Assembly: GCA_000827265.1 (NCBI GenBank)
Contig: KN834758.1
Coordinates: 1,015,067 to 1,079,066, forward strand
Direction: 5' to 3'
DNA length: 64,000 bases
Source of the DNA: Collybiopsis luxurians FD-317 M1
Taxonomy: Eukaryota > Basidiomycota > Agaricomycetes > Agaricales > Omphalotaceae
The notes under the pieces were generated by a model that saw only the letters and a list, made by a program, of their open reading frames with translations, was not told the DNA's origin and ran no database searches. Positions 24,114-34,669 of this stretch are shown in pieces. A program made the position numbers and the translations under genes. How positions within the stretch are numbered: position 1 is the first letter of the stretch; the number at the start of each line of letters is the position of its first letter.

Positions 24114-24945
24114 CGGATAGTAAGAGTGACCTTGGGATGACCGAGTAGTGAGAAAATCTGGTTCTTTGATGTGCCGAAATACAATCAGACTTCGGGCCTC
24201 CCACAGCGATAATCAATTACAGTTACTGACGTACCGTATCAAGATAGTCTAAAGGCGACCGACGGCAGCGGTTAGTCAAGAGATGGTTGAAGGTGAGTAT
24301 CAGAATCCACCAGATATATCCGAATAAATGTCGGAAACAGTCTGCGACTCGCGGACGTTGTTCTACGCTGACACTATGCAAGAAACGCTCGCGAGGCCTT
24401 GCGAGTACGCTCTATAGATGGCACAAAGTTTTGCCATTCTTCTGAGAAAGACCCTGGCTATTAAGCTCTTTATTTGCGCTGCCGTCAGTACTCCTACACC
24501 AGGAATAGCAAGTTTAAATGCGAATGAGGGGTACTCACTGTACTGACCCCGCATGATTGTACGTGGATGAGAAATTTCGCACCAAAGATATTCCAGCGAT
24601 GTAAAGCGTTTAGCTTTGAAGCTTGAAGGGGTTAAGTCTGCATGCAAGTTTGAATATCCGCTCGAAATATCATCCGATGAGTAGTAAGTTTATTTTTTTC
24701 TTTAATCTTGAAATCGGTGCTTTGGTATCCATATGTTTACGAAACAAGACGTGACAAAAAAACCTTGAGAGTATCAACGCAAACATGATCTAGATGACGG
24801 AGTGGATGATGATTCATGAAGAGGATTCGGCAAACGGCACTGCGGTATGTGCGCTATGTCATTCAATACGCGATAATTTTCATAAGGCATGGGGCATAAT
24901 ACAACGTATGTGTGAACGACATAGAGTATAGATGCAACAAAGAAT
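24114..24945. other. Intergenic between reductase copy 2 and ribosomal uL2
   Basis: The first 250 bp are homologous to the upstream flank of reductase copy 1. The rest is probably the 3' UTR side of the uL2 gene, with no supportable ORF. Confidence 0.45.
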
Positions 24946-25936
24946 CTAAACCTCCTTGACCTTGACGGTACCCCGTAACAGACCAGTCTGAAGAGAAATA
25001 GAGATATGAATTCGTTCGTGTACAATAATAGTAATAGTGAAGACTTACACGTCTGGCAGCAATGAGACCAACTTTCTGTCCAGGAACAGCAGAGCGAGCC
25101 ATTGTCGAAGCTTTACCAATATGTTGGTGGTTACCTCCTCCATGAGGATGGTCAACGGGGTTCATTGCAACACCACGAGTACGAGGCCAGCTGAAAACCT
25201 ACTGTTAGTAAAATTTCAAAGAGAATGCATATAATACACGAACTTGTAACGCTTGGCCTTATATTTGTGGTATGCCCGTCCAGCCTTGAGCAAAGGCTTG
25301 TCAATACGTCCACCCCCAGCAACGATACCGATAGTCGCACGAGCGCTCCCAGAAACAGTCTTTTTAGCGCCTGAAGGCAGACGAATTCTGGTCTTGTTGT
25401 CGTCGGGAGAGTGACTGATGATGGTAGCATAGTTTCCAGATGTGCGAGCAAGAGCGCCCCGGTCACCGACTTTCTCCTCAACATTGCAAACAATTGTACC
25501 CTCAGGGCACTGAGAAAGAGGAAGGACGTTGCCGACGGTAAGCTGTGCCTTCTTTCCACAGTACACAAATGCGCCAGTGTGAAGACCCTCAGTCGCGACG
25601 AAAGTTTCTTTTCTGAGCTGATAGCGGTAGGGATCCCGGAAGACAACGCGAGCTAAGGGGGCACCACTGAAGAATTTGAATCAGACTTTCGGATTATTCA
25701 TTGGATGAAAAGTATGCACCGTCCAGCGTCATGAATGATTTCCTTCACAATCCCCCGAACATACCCATTTCTTTCGGCAAAATCGAGTTTCCTCAGCTGC
25801 GCTGGGGCCTTATTGTGATGGGTATGAGATTTGAACTGGAAAAAGTTCAAGACATTAGCAAAAGGGAGAACCCACTAGAATACTGAGCTCTTACGATAGC
25901 GTGCGATCGCCTTTGAGCACGAATGACCCGACCCAT
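24946..25936 (-). CDS. RPL2: 60S ribosomal protein uL2 (L8 / yeast L2)
   Basis: Cytosolic large-subunit protein near the peptidyl-transferase centre. Exon 1 (25936-25895) encodes [14 protein letters not shown]; exon 2 starts at 25835 ([20 protein letters not shown]); exon 3 starts at about 25666 ([20 protein letters not shown]). The C-terminal part contains the signature [17 protein letters not shown], whose His region is conserved from bacteria to human, and the protein ends [11 protein letters not shown] with TAG at 24946-24948. Length, about 255 residues, is normal. Several small introns, including one after a very short first exon, are typical of basidiomycete ribosomal genes. Confidence 0.96.
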
Positions 25937-26915
25937 CTTTTATCTGCTGCATCGTAAGCAAAAGATACGAGGAAGTGTGCAGAAAATGTCGCAAAAAAAT
26001 TCCGTCATCTAGCCCACGACCTCTTAATCCAACTAATTCCAGCCCTAAACCGCCACCGTTTCCATTCAGATCCAAAATGGAGCATCCCAACAACAATCCA
26101 AAGCGACACAGACGAGAATTATGAAAATATCCAGAGGAAAACGTACTTTTGTGTCTTGAGGAAAGCACGGAACGCAGTCTAGTGGATAACCCGTCAGCCA
26201 ATTGTGGATTCGTGAGAAAATATTAGTCAGCGGTAGAACTCCCGCCGAACTCGATGGCTACCTCTAAGACTATAAGTTACATGTATGCGGTGTTCGTCGT
26301 GTTTAGGCCTACAGTGCATATGTGTACTATCTGCACTGTGTCGTTCCATACACAACATGTCTGCTACCTCTAGCTCTTCGACCGGTACCGGTGCCTCCAC
26401 GAAAATTGAATCCTGTGGAATTTTGCTCCTGCATATGTAGTTCCCCAGAAACAGAGCCCGTAGTTCCAGTCGAGTACTCCAGAAGCGGGTCATGGAGACT
26501 TCGAGGACTTCTACCGGAAGTTGCTGTGTTATTTTAGTTCTGACGATAGTTTGTGACCTCTCAAGACATACTTTTTGAGACCGACTATAATGTCGGTCGG
26601 ATGCGAATGTTTGACAGTACGTTTTCATTCCTGTGGCGGGCATCGGCAATGGGTGATATCGCTGCCGACAGCCGTCGAGACTTGGATCTTATTGCTTCCA
26701 GGAACCAGGAGGTGAATTCGGGAAGAAAAGTGGAGAAACATTGAAATCCGGTGTCGCCTGTGGAGGCTACTTTTCCGAGATCGCTCGTTTCCTCCTCCAG
26801 ATATTATGCAACAAATTAAGCGTTGCACCGCATCAGTAGGCTCCGGAACAAGTGTTTTATTCCATGCGCATATAATATGCCCTTCGTTCTTTTCGTCTTA
26901 AGCTAAGAATTGCTT
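25937..26915. other. uL2 promoter region and gene-free DNA
   Basis: No ORF with an ATG start and recognisable content. The minus-strand frame at 26227-26649 starts at a TTG and looks like chance. Confidence 0.4.
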
Positions 26916-27421
26916 CGCCAAACAAGCTTGCTTCATAACTGACAAGACTTTTCTTAGGGTTCTTGTGCATGGCTACGTCATTTACTTCATGCTCACTAAC
27001 GGGGCTTACCATAAGAATTGGCCATACTACATAGGGCTGAGTTTGATGTTTGCAACTGTCGCATTGAGATGATAGAATCGGAAATGTATCGACTTTGACA
27101 ACTTGTACCTTTTTCTATTGTAGGAGATTCCAGGCTATTCCTAAGGGCGCGGGTCCCGCTCCACTATATTCACTCAAGAAAACTGTGATCGTTACTAGTA
27201 GTAAAGTAATCTCGTACCCAGATGTATAGGACACTCCGGCATGTTCATTCGGTTGTTTACCTTTGTATTTTTCGCTGTCACGGCAGAGCGGTCCGCGTTG
27301 TAGACATCTGAGTACGAGATTAGTAGTAAAGCATAATCTGAACATTCTAACGGTGTTTCACCCCACTGCTTAAATAGCCAGGAAGATACCCGAAGCTTCC
27401 TCATCTTTCGCTTTCACAAAG

Positions 27422-28489
27422 ATGTTGGTTATTCCAGTACTTTTCCTTCTGGCGAGTGCCATCGGTTTTGGGTCTTCATTAATTATACGCGGCGAAAGAC
27501 GAGGTAGGTCTATACATTCAGGGCCTGGACACGGCTTTGACTTCCCCACAGCTACAGAAGGCACCATCCAAACTGTCCACGCGTTTTCCAATGGAACCGT
27601 CATGGAGAACCTAGCTATTCGTTCTAACGGACAAATTCTCGCATCCATCATTACAGCACCTGATCTCTATCTCCTGGATCCAAAAGTGAACTCTCCAGCC
27701 ACTCTAGTACACTCGTTCTATGGGTACGAATGTGTGTTCGGAATCGCAGAATTAGAGGAAGATCAGTTTTATGTTGTAACGGGAAACGCAACAGTAGCGA
27801 CACTGGACTATGTAGAAGGAAGCTGGACAGCTTGGAAGGTTGATATGACCTCGTACCATCGGGACTCGAGCCACTTTGTGACAAAGATCGCTGACTTCCC
27901 GCAAGCCAAGCTCCTGAACGGGGTTGGTGTCCTATCCAAAAGCAACGGACTTCTCTACCTTGCGGACCCCTTCGCTGGTGCTATCAGTGTGCTAAACGTC
28001 CACACAGGGCACAATTACATTGCTATCAACAATACTTACACTGTCCCAGGGGAACCATATACCACACCCCTCGGTGTCAACGGTGTTCATGTCTACCAAG
28101 CTAGCAGCAGCGACACGCCCTACGTCTATTACAGTAACACTGCGCAGTCAATTCTTGTACGCATGCCGATCCATCTTGTCGACGGTACATCTGCTGGGAA
28201 GCCAGAAGTGATCCTTTCTGGCTTCGAAACGGATGACTTTACGTTTGATTCCAATGGAAACGTTCTTCAGGCCGTTATTGGCTCGAATGAAATTCTCAAA
28301 ATTAATCCAAACACAAAGAAATATACTGTTGTTGGTGGAAGTGTTAATAGCACGGAACTGGAGGCACCATCCTCCGTGAAATTGGGAAGGTTGGCGAGCG
28401 ATACAAATGTGGCCTATGTGACGCTGAACGGAGGAGGAAAGGTTCCTGGAGCTGTGAAAATGTTGTATTTGGGTCCTGATTTAGTGTAG
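27422..28489 (+). CDS. Secreted SMP-30/gluconolactonase-like beta-propeller protein, copy A
   Basis: Intronless, 355 residues. The N-terminus MLVIPVLFLLASAIGFGSS is a likely signal peptide, followed by a short basic segment (RGERRGRS). The body has repeating strand-rich units with patterns such as MENLAIRSNGQILAS, AKLLNGVGVLSKSNGLLYLA, GVNGVHVYQASSSDTPYVYY and DDFTFDSNGNVLQA, as in six-bladed propellers of the SMP-30/strictosidine-synthase-like group. Many N-x-S/T sites fit secretion. Members of this fold hydrolyse lactones or esters or bind metal; the substrate here is unknown. TTAAATAG at about 27370 lies about 50 bp upstream of the ATG. It ends LYLGPDLV, with TAG at 28487-28489. Confidence 0.8.
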   Translation: MLVIPVLFLLASAIGFGSSLIIRGERRGRSIHSGPGHGFDFPTATEGTIQTVHAFSNGTVMENLAIRSNGQILASIITAPDLYLLDPKVNSPATLVHSFYGYECVFGIAELEEDQFYVVTGNATVATLDYVEGSWTAWKVDMTSYHRDSSHFVTKIADFPQAKLLNGVGVLSKSNGLLYLADPFAGAISVLNVHTGHNYIAINNTYTVPGEPYTTPLGVNGVHVYQASSSDTPYVYYSNTAQSILVRMPIHLVDGTSAGKPEVILSGFETDDFTFDSNGNVLQAVIGSNEILKINPNTKKYTVVGGSVNSTELEAPSSVKLGRLASDTNVAYVTLNGGGKVPGAVKMLYLGPDLV

Positions 28490-28641
28490 AGGACGGATGT
28501 GCAGACTGCAATGGCGGTAACTTATCCTATGCTCGTTAACCTACCAGCCCGACGCCGAACAAGTTCGCTTCATAACTGACAAGACTTTTTTTAAGGTTCT
28601 TGTGCATGGCTACGTCATTTACTTCATGCTCACTAACGGGG

Positions 28642-29066
28642 CTCCAGCTTCGTCTATCGCAGTGTCGTCTGAAGCACACCAATGAGAACCGAGGGTTGGG
28701 GGGCTCGAGCGAAGCTCGACAAGTCGCGGTTGAGTCACGCCGCTGGGGGGGCGGGCTCAACGGCTAGCTCCCGTCGGTGTGTTTGCAGAGCGAGGTGCGT
28801 TCCAAGTATGCCAGGTACTCTTAAGTAATCTATGTAACCAAACTACGCATACTACTGGCCTGGCCTGTAATATACTCATATGAATACGCAAGACAACTCG
28901 CCAGTATTCTAGTACAATTGAGGGAGGGATGGGGTGGGTGTTGAAAAACTTGTCGATAACGAGTGCGACGACATGCTACGGTCCAAAGAAATTCTCACCG
29001 TAACGACACTGCTTGCCGCTCGGCTGGACGTTGATGCTCACTTCGTAAGCATCTGAACTATTTACC
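28642..29066. other. About 425 bp present only upstream of copy B
   Basis: Interrupts DNA that is continuous upstream of copy A (ACGGGGCT then TACCATAAG). It is GC-rich at its left end. I see no clear terminal repeats, target duplication or ORF. It may be an insertion in unit B or a deletion in unit A. Confidence 0.5.
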
Positions 29067-29454
29067 ATAAGAATTGGCCATACTACATAGGGCTGAGTTT
29101 GATGTTTGCAACTGTCGCATTGAGATGATAGAATCGGAAATGTATCGACTTTGACAACGTACCTTTTTCTATTGTAGGAGATTCCAGGCTATTCCTAAGG
29201 GCGCGGGTCCCGCTCCACTATATTCACTCAAGAAAACTGCGATCGTTACAGATCGTTACTAGTAGTAAAGTAATCTCGTACCCAGATGTATAGGAAACTC
29301 CGGCAGTGGTCTGCGTTGTAGACATCTGGGAGATTAGTAATAAAGCATAATCTGAACATTCTAACGGCGTTTCACCCCAGGCCGAAGACTTTAACACTCT
29401 GCTTAAATAGCCAGGAAGATACCCGAAGCTTCCTCATCTTTCGCTTTCACAAAG

Positions 29455-30513
29455 ATGTTGGTTACTCCAGTACTTTTCCTTCTGGCGAGTGCCATCGGCT
29501 TTGGGTCTTCATTAATTATACGCGGCGAAAGACGAGGTAGGTCTATACATTCAGGGCCTGGACACGGCTTTGACTTCCCCACAACTACAGAAGGCACCAT
29601 CCAAACTGTCCACACGTTTTCCAATGGAACTGTCATGGAGAACCTAGCCATTCGTTCTAACGGACAAATTCTCGCATCCATCGTTACAGCACCTGATCTC
29701 TATCTCCTGGATCCAAAAGTGAACTCTCCAGCCACTCTAGTACACTCGTTCTATGGGTACGAATGTGTGCTCGGAATCGCAGAATTAGAGGAAGATCAGT
29801 TTTATGTTGTAACGGGAAACGCGACCGCAGCGACACTGGACTATGTAGAAGGAAGCTGGACAGCTTGGAAGGTTGATATGACCTCGTACCGTCGGGACTC
29901 GAGCCACTTTGTGACAAAGATCGCTGACTTCCCGCAAGCCAAGCTCCTGAACGGGGTTGGTGTCCTATCCAAAGGCAACGGACTTCTCTACCTTGCGGAC
30001 TCCTTCGTTGGTGCTATCAGTGTGCTAAACGTCCGCACAGGGCACAACTACATTGCTATCAACAATACTTACACTGTCCCAGGGGAACCATATACCACAC
30101 CCCTCGGTGTCAACGGTGTTCATGTCTACCAAGCTAGCAGCAGCGACACGCCCTACGTCTATTACAGTAACACTGCGCAGTCAATTCTTGTACGCATGCC
30201 GATCCATCTCGTCGACGGTACAGCTGCTGGGAAACCAGAAGTGATCCTTTCTGGCTTCGAAACGGATGACTTTACGTTTGATTCCAATGGAAACGTTCTT
30301 CAGGCCGCTATTGGCTCGAATGAAATTCTCAAAATTAATCCAAACACAAAGAAATATACTGTCGTTGGTGGAAGTGTTAATAGCACGGAACTGGAGGCAC
30401 CATGCTCCGTGAAATTGGGAAGGTTGGCGAGCGATACAAACGTGGCCTATGTGACGCTGAACGGAGGAGGAAAGGTTCCTGGAGCTGTGAAAATGTTGTA
30501 TTTGGGTTCCTGA
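29455..30513 (+). CDS. Secreted SMP-30/gluconolactonase-like beta-propeller protein, copy B
   Basis: Intronless, 352 residues, and near-identical to copy A with scattered substitutions (for example A-to-T in the TATEGT/TTTEGT segment, F-to-L in YECVFG/YECVLG, P-to-V-type changes in the LADPFAG/LADSFVG segment). The signal peptide is MLVTPVLFLLASAIGFGSS. An extra T before the stop changes the C-terminus: GGTCCTGATTTAGTGTAG in copy A is GGTTCCTGATTTAG here, so the protein ends LYLGS and is three residues shorter. The fold is otherwise intact, so it is probably functional. Its promoter differs from copy A by several indels, so expression may differ (inference). Confidence 0.8.
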   Translation: MLVTPVLFLLASAIGFGSSLIIRGERRGRSIHSGPGHGFDFPTTTEGTIQTVHTFSNGTVMENLAIRSNGQILASIVTAPDLYLLDPKVNSPATLVHSFYGYECVLGIAELEEDQFYVVTGNATAATLDYVEGSWTAWKVDMTSYRRDSSHFVTKIADFPQAKLLNGVGVLSKGNGLLYLADSFVGAISVLNVRTGHNYIAINNTYTVPGEPYTTPLGVNGVHVYQASSSDTPYVYYSNTAQSILVRMPIHLVDGTAAGKPEVILSGFETDDFTFDSNGNVLQAAIGSNEILKINPNTKKYTVVGGSVNSTELEAPCSVKLGRLASDTNVAYVTLNGGGKVPGAVKMLYLGS

Positions 30514-30587
30514 TTTAGTGTAGAGGACGGATGTGCAGACTGCAATGGCGGTAACTTATCCTATGCTTGTTAACTTACCAGCCCGAT

Positions 30588-32842
30588 ATATGTATTCTGT
30601 AATGATTTAACGTTGTTTTACTCTAGTTCTTTGCCTTCGCCTCTGATAGATTCTTCAAACGTAGCATTTTGCGCAGGAGATAAAATGTCTGATCGGAAAC
30701 TTCGAGAGCGCTGCTTTGGGTCCTGCATTGATCTGCATACCTCTTTCTTCAAATCGCACGTCATTAATCACTTAACAGTAAGATCAGCAACACCGCCAGA
30801 AATCGAATTTTTGGTACACTCTGATTTTAACATTCTGATCCTACGGAAAACTCACAAAAACCGCCACATTACTTTACTGAACCCTCAAATAGACCCCTAA
30901 ATATGAAAATTAGCGCTCGCTGATCAGTCAAGTCAAGCGTACTGCGAAACCCTACTCTCGAACTTGTCATCTCATAAAGACCTACGCAACTGGCAGTCCG
31001 CCTGCCAGCATTTTCTAATAACGGCTTCTGAGCGCAAGACTTGATGAGTTGTAAAACTCAAAGGCCTACGTCCTGAGAGCACAAGCCTCGAGAATGGATT
31101 CGGCCGAGCGAACTTCTTAGATCCAAAGTGGATATACCATACAAGAGACTCGACGATTCCGACTCCGGTGAAATATTGCTAATGACTGCTAATAAATCTT
31201 CTAGTAAGGTCAGTGCTCTGATTTGGATGTTCTTTGGACACCTATCATCGCTGGTTGCCACTGGTGCGATGTAAGCTGCTGCATGGAACAAAATGAAAGA
31301 TACTGAAATCTTTCGAATTAATGGTTAATTGCTTGGATCCTCTCGCGATGTTGCACGGAATTTCACGCAATCCGGCGAAGTACGACAGACAGCCTTCCTC
31401 AAGCCGGTTTACGTCACTTTCGAACAATGCCTCAAATTTGGTGATTCTGGGAAAAGTCAAGCGAAGTATCGCGCATGCCCTCGTGGACTCTACCTTTGGC
31501 CTGACATTCCCTCCGTATTTCAAGGATAACTCAGCCACGACGCCGATATCTCTTGAGAAACGTGTATATATATATATATATATATATATACACCTCCTTA
31601 TGCCACATCTCCAATGAGAATTGGGAATACATCGATGCTTCAAACGAGGACGTTCTAATTATCCCGTATTTGGAAACATTTATTTTCCAAGCTACCACTC
31701 AATCAGGAGCGTTATCGGCCTACTTGATGGGATCGGAATAGCTGTAGCATAACTCGGCGATTCGGGGCGACTGTGCACCATTTCTAGCGAGTCGTTGGGG
31801 CCTGATTTTGCCATCGACAGTTTAGTGCAAGTAGAGGGGTAGTGTATTTATATTCCTCGACATCCGAATTGCTGACACTAAGTCTCGATATTACGGCCCT
31901 GGCATATAAGAGTGCAGTGAGATCTTCTCCGCTGAGCAAACTTGATGAGTGCATATATTCAGACCCGACGACGTAGGATTATATCTTATCGCTGTTCCCA
32001 AATAATCTCATAGGATTTCGGTTTCACATTTCCGTTCATCGGGTCCCTGTATGCCATCGGCATCCATATAAGCTTAATTTGCAGGTTTGCAGGCTATGCA
32101 TGGTGTGCGACCCTGGCACTTCCGTCCTCTCCTTGCTAATTTTTTGGGAGTCTAAATCATTCGAGGTGTCCGGGAAGTCCAGCAAGTTTACGTGTGAAAA
32201 GCAGCCGAGACAGCGAATAATCGATTTAACGAGGGCGAAGAGACCGCGTCATCAAAATGCATACATATATGTCCTAATTTGCATCAACCAGTATACAATG
32301 AAAGGCAGAAAGACCAGCTTGAGGTGCCATGTTAGCGGCGGAGGAGAATAGAAACAGCGCATACCATACACAGAAGTTATTCGTTGACCAGAAACATGGT
32401 GCACAGTCAATGTGACTCACTGCCCCAACACTAGAAGACGGTCCAGAACTTCTACTCGACATGAACGCGAGCAGACTCCATTCAAAACAATCTGTCAATA
32501 ATCAGAACTTTTCGGTCTGCGTGTAGACACCATCGTGTTCAAGTGAGCAGGACAGCTACTTATGTGATGTATGTAGACAAGTTCATGCATGCCTTTCAAA
32601 GTGATCGTTCCCGAATACGAGTGGATCCACCAGAATTTTGGTATACGTCCGAAAGCCGATGGTCGATCTATGTAGCAAGCTCGTATGTCGCTGCATGGGC
32701 TGTGAAACCTGAGAAGGACTCGAGCCTGTCTCTCTGCAGCACTTGGATGATAGCCGATTAAAGTTGTTAGAAGTAATACCACATCACGACGCTGAGGCGG
32801 GGGCTGGCTCAAGTCTAAATTCTACTTCTCCATCCCAAACTA
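30588..32842. other. Gene-poor region
   Basis: Only short, unrecognisable ORFs. The open minus-strand frame at 31245-31643 crosses the TA microsatellite and is not called. Confidence 0.4.
31563..31591. repeat. TA dinucleotide microsatellite
   Basis: Uninterrupted alternating TA of about 13 units. Useful as a length-variable marker; no other role apparent. Confidence 0.9.
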
Positions 32843-33342
32843 CTAATGACAGAAGCTGACGGTATCAGGACGAGGATCTTCGACAACAAATGTCTGCATC
32901 CATGTGCCGCTTGTGCCCTGATACCATTGATTGCCTAGACACAACAGGAATCAGAAAATGACTGGACAGCGTAACGACCGCTGACCTTTGGATTGACTTC
33001 TCTATAGTCTGAAGGATCACAGCATTTGTTCGACTTTTCGCTGATTCCACACTGTTTTGACCGAAATGAATTTTTTCTTTCCACAAATTTTCTCATTTGC
33101 GACTCACGGGAAGTTAAGCAACCGAGCTTCACGGTAAATGATCGCAAGGGCTTTGATTGTCCCGAGGTTAACCTTGTACTGAGTTCATTAAGGTAAAGTC
33201 CGGCTCGGGCTGGGATAACGAATTTCCTACTCAAGATATGAAGCTTTTCCATGGCTTCCCGGGAAGACTCTCCGCGTTGATTGGGAAATTTTATCAATTC
33301 ATACCATGCACTTAATGGAAGGTTGCTAGACAGCGAACGCAT
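32843..33342 (-). CDS. Doubtful spliced gene or gene remnant, unrecognised
   Basis: An open minus-strand frame includes NLGTIKALAIIYREARLLNF, which reads like a real protein segment. A donor at about 33115 (CC then GTGAGTCGC) and an acceptor ending AAAACAG would join it to VESAKSRTNAVILQTIEKSI. A further intron starting GTCAGCGG (about 32986) has two possible acceptors, giving either GTSGTWMQTFVVEDPRPDT to a stop at 32843-32845, or AQAAHGCRHLLSKILVLIPS in another frame. The conflicting readings suggest either a real gene I cannot resolve or a decayed one. No family assigned. Confidence 0.25.
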
Positions 33343-34669
33343 GAGGTCGGCCAGCTTACTCTATTCTCCTAAAGAAAAAGAGCAACTCACAAGCATTGAT
33401 GAATGCCATCCTGTGCCGGAATGCGGTCCTGGCCATTCTTTTTTGCCTTTCAGTGTTATAATGTAGGGCACCGAGTGATATTTTAGGGGCTGGCGAAATT
33501 CATATTGGGGATATATTCCACGAGGTACGATGCAGGATTATGGAACCGCGAGAAGTAATAGTTTTCTCTCCTTGCTCAACGGGGTCGCCAGCGACTTTGT
33601 TAACTTCCCAGCTGTCCTTATGAGGGTCAGTGGGTTATTCCGAGGCACGACCGATCCTCCCACGGAATTTCGTTGCCCTTCGCGGAGAACTATCAATAGG
33701 GTTCGTTGTCGAACGCCAGAAGGATCCCGTAGCAAAGGCGACAACAACTTCTTTGTGATAGCGAGGGAACGGACGCATATAGTAGCTCGCTGCTTCGTTC
33801 CATGCGCTCAGCTGTGTTTTTCACGTCCTCTGTTTGTATCTGATGCTCACCGTCTGCGTTTTGGGGTAAAGAAAAAAATAGCCTGTTTTTTTTTTACCTA
33901 CCAGAGATTGTTGAAGCTTCTATACTATGCAAAAGCTCGTCAGAAGAGGACCCTTTGATTGCATACGTCGATACTCACAGCGTGGGCTACGCATAGAAGC
34001 GTGGTATGTATGACTCTTGTTCCAAATCGATTCTCGGAATTTTTTTCCAGGCTGGCGATCTGTCGTACATGTCTTCTCATTCAAAATAGAAAGCCATTGC
34101 CTTGGGCTCTAGCCGCCTGCCTGCAGGCTTCGCTCTGGGTCCATGCTTGACGTACAGGTGTAACAGGGCAGGCTCAGCCAATGCATCTTGAGATCCAGAG
34201 GTGCTCCACTTTCTGTCGATCGTTTATCAGTTCCCAGATCCCTCAGGAGCTGGTACTTTGGGGAGGATCGGCGAGAAGCCCTAAAAAACCTGCACCATGT
34301 CAAGTATTACTTTGAAAAATCAACAGATCATTTCCCTTCATTCGACACCGAAATGTTAGGAGGATGATGTCGACAAGTGATTTCAAAATATTGATGCCTT
34401 TGAAAGCGTGTAACAGCAGGAAAACGCCACAGACGACTGAAGCCTGACGCGCCTAATTTCGGAGCTCGGCGGTACTAAGCATCAGAGAGCCAATAGCAAA
34501 GGATGAGGTTAGAATTAAAGTCCCGATTGATCTAATGCAAGAGGACATCTTTATAAACCATCAGATTCAGTTGTTTTCCGTTTTCCGCAAATAACTGATA
34601 GGCAGCAGAAGCTCTTCTGTTGCTGCACCTCCATCTTTGTCTCCAGACATTGCTGCTGAACCTCGGGAC
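33343..34669. other. Intergenic upstream of the JmjC gene
   Basis: No recognised gene. The 142-codon plus-strand ORF at 33530-33958 has no domain or family resemblance and ends in poly-T-encoded residues. Confidence 0.4.

Larger units (their letters stand above)
26916..30587 (+). repeat. Tandem duplication of a beta-propeller gene with its flanks
   Basis: Unit A (about 26916-28553) and unit B (about 28554-30587) are near-identical direct repeats covering upstream DNA, coding region and 3' flank. Shared upstream landmarks are CTTCATAACTGACAAGACTT at about 26933 and 28569, and ATAAGAATTGGCCATACTAC at about 27011 and 29068. Unit B has about 425 extra bases between these landmarks, lacks some 50 bp in the near promoter, and has a 22-bp insertion before the TATA-like TTAAATAG. 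Confidence 0.88.

Noticed and set aside
28536..28760. Similar short minus-strand peptides MSPPPQRRD here and MSQPPPQRRD at about 32812, suggesting related genes
   Set aside because: The similarity comes from a short GC-rich string; the frames diverge at once and have no coding character.
28642..29066. Solo LTR interpretation of the 425-bp segment
   Set aside because: No TG..CA ends and no short target duplication seen.
33530..33958. 142-codon ORF with an ATG start
   Set aside because: No family resemblance or intron context; the C-terminal part is encoded by a poly-T run.
34637..34669. Upstream extension of the JmjC gene start
   Set aside because: The frame is open but starts at TTG; the first in-frame ATG is at 34670.
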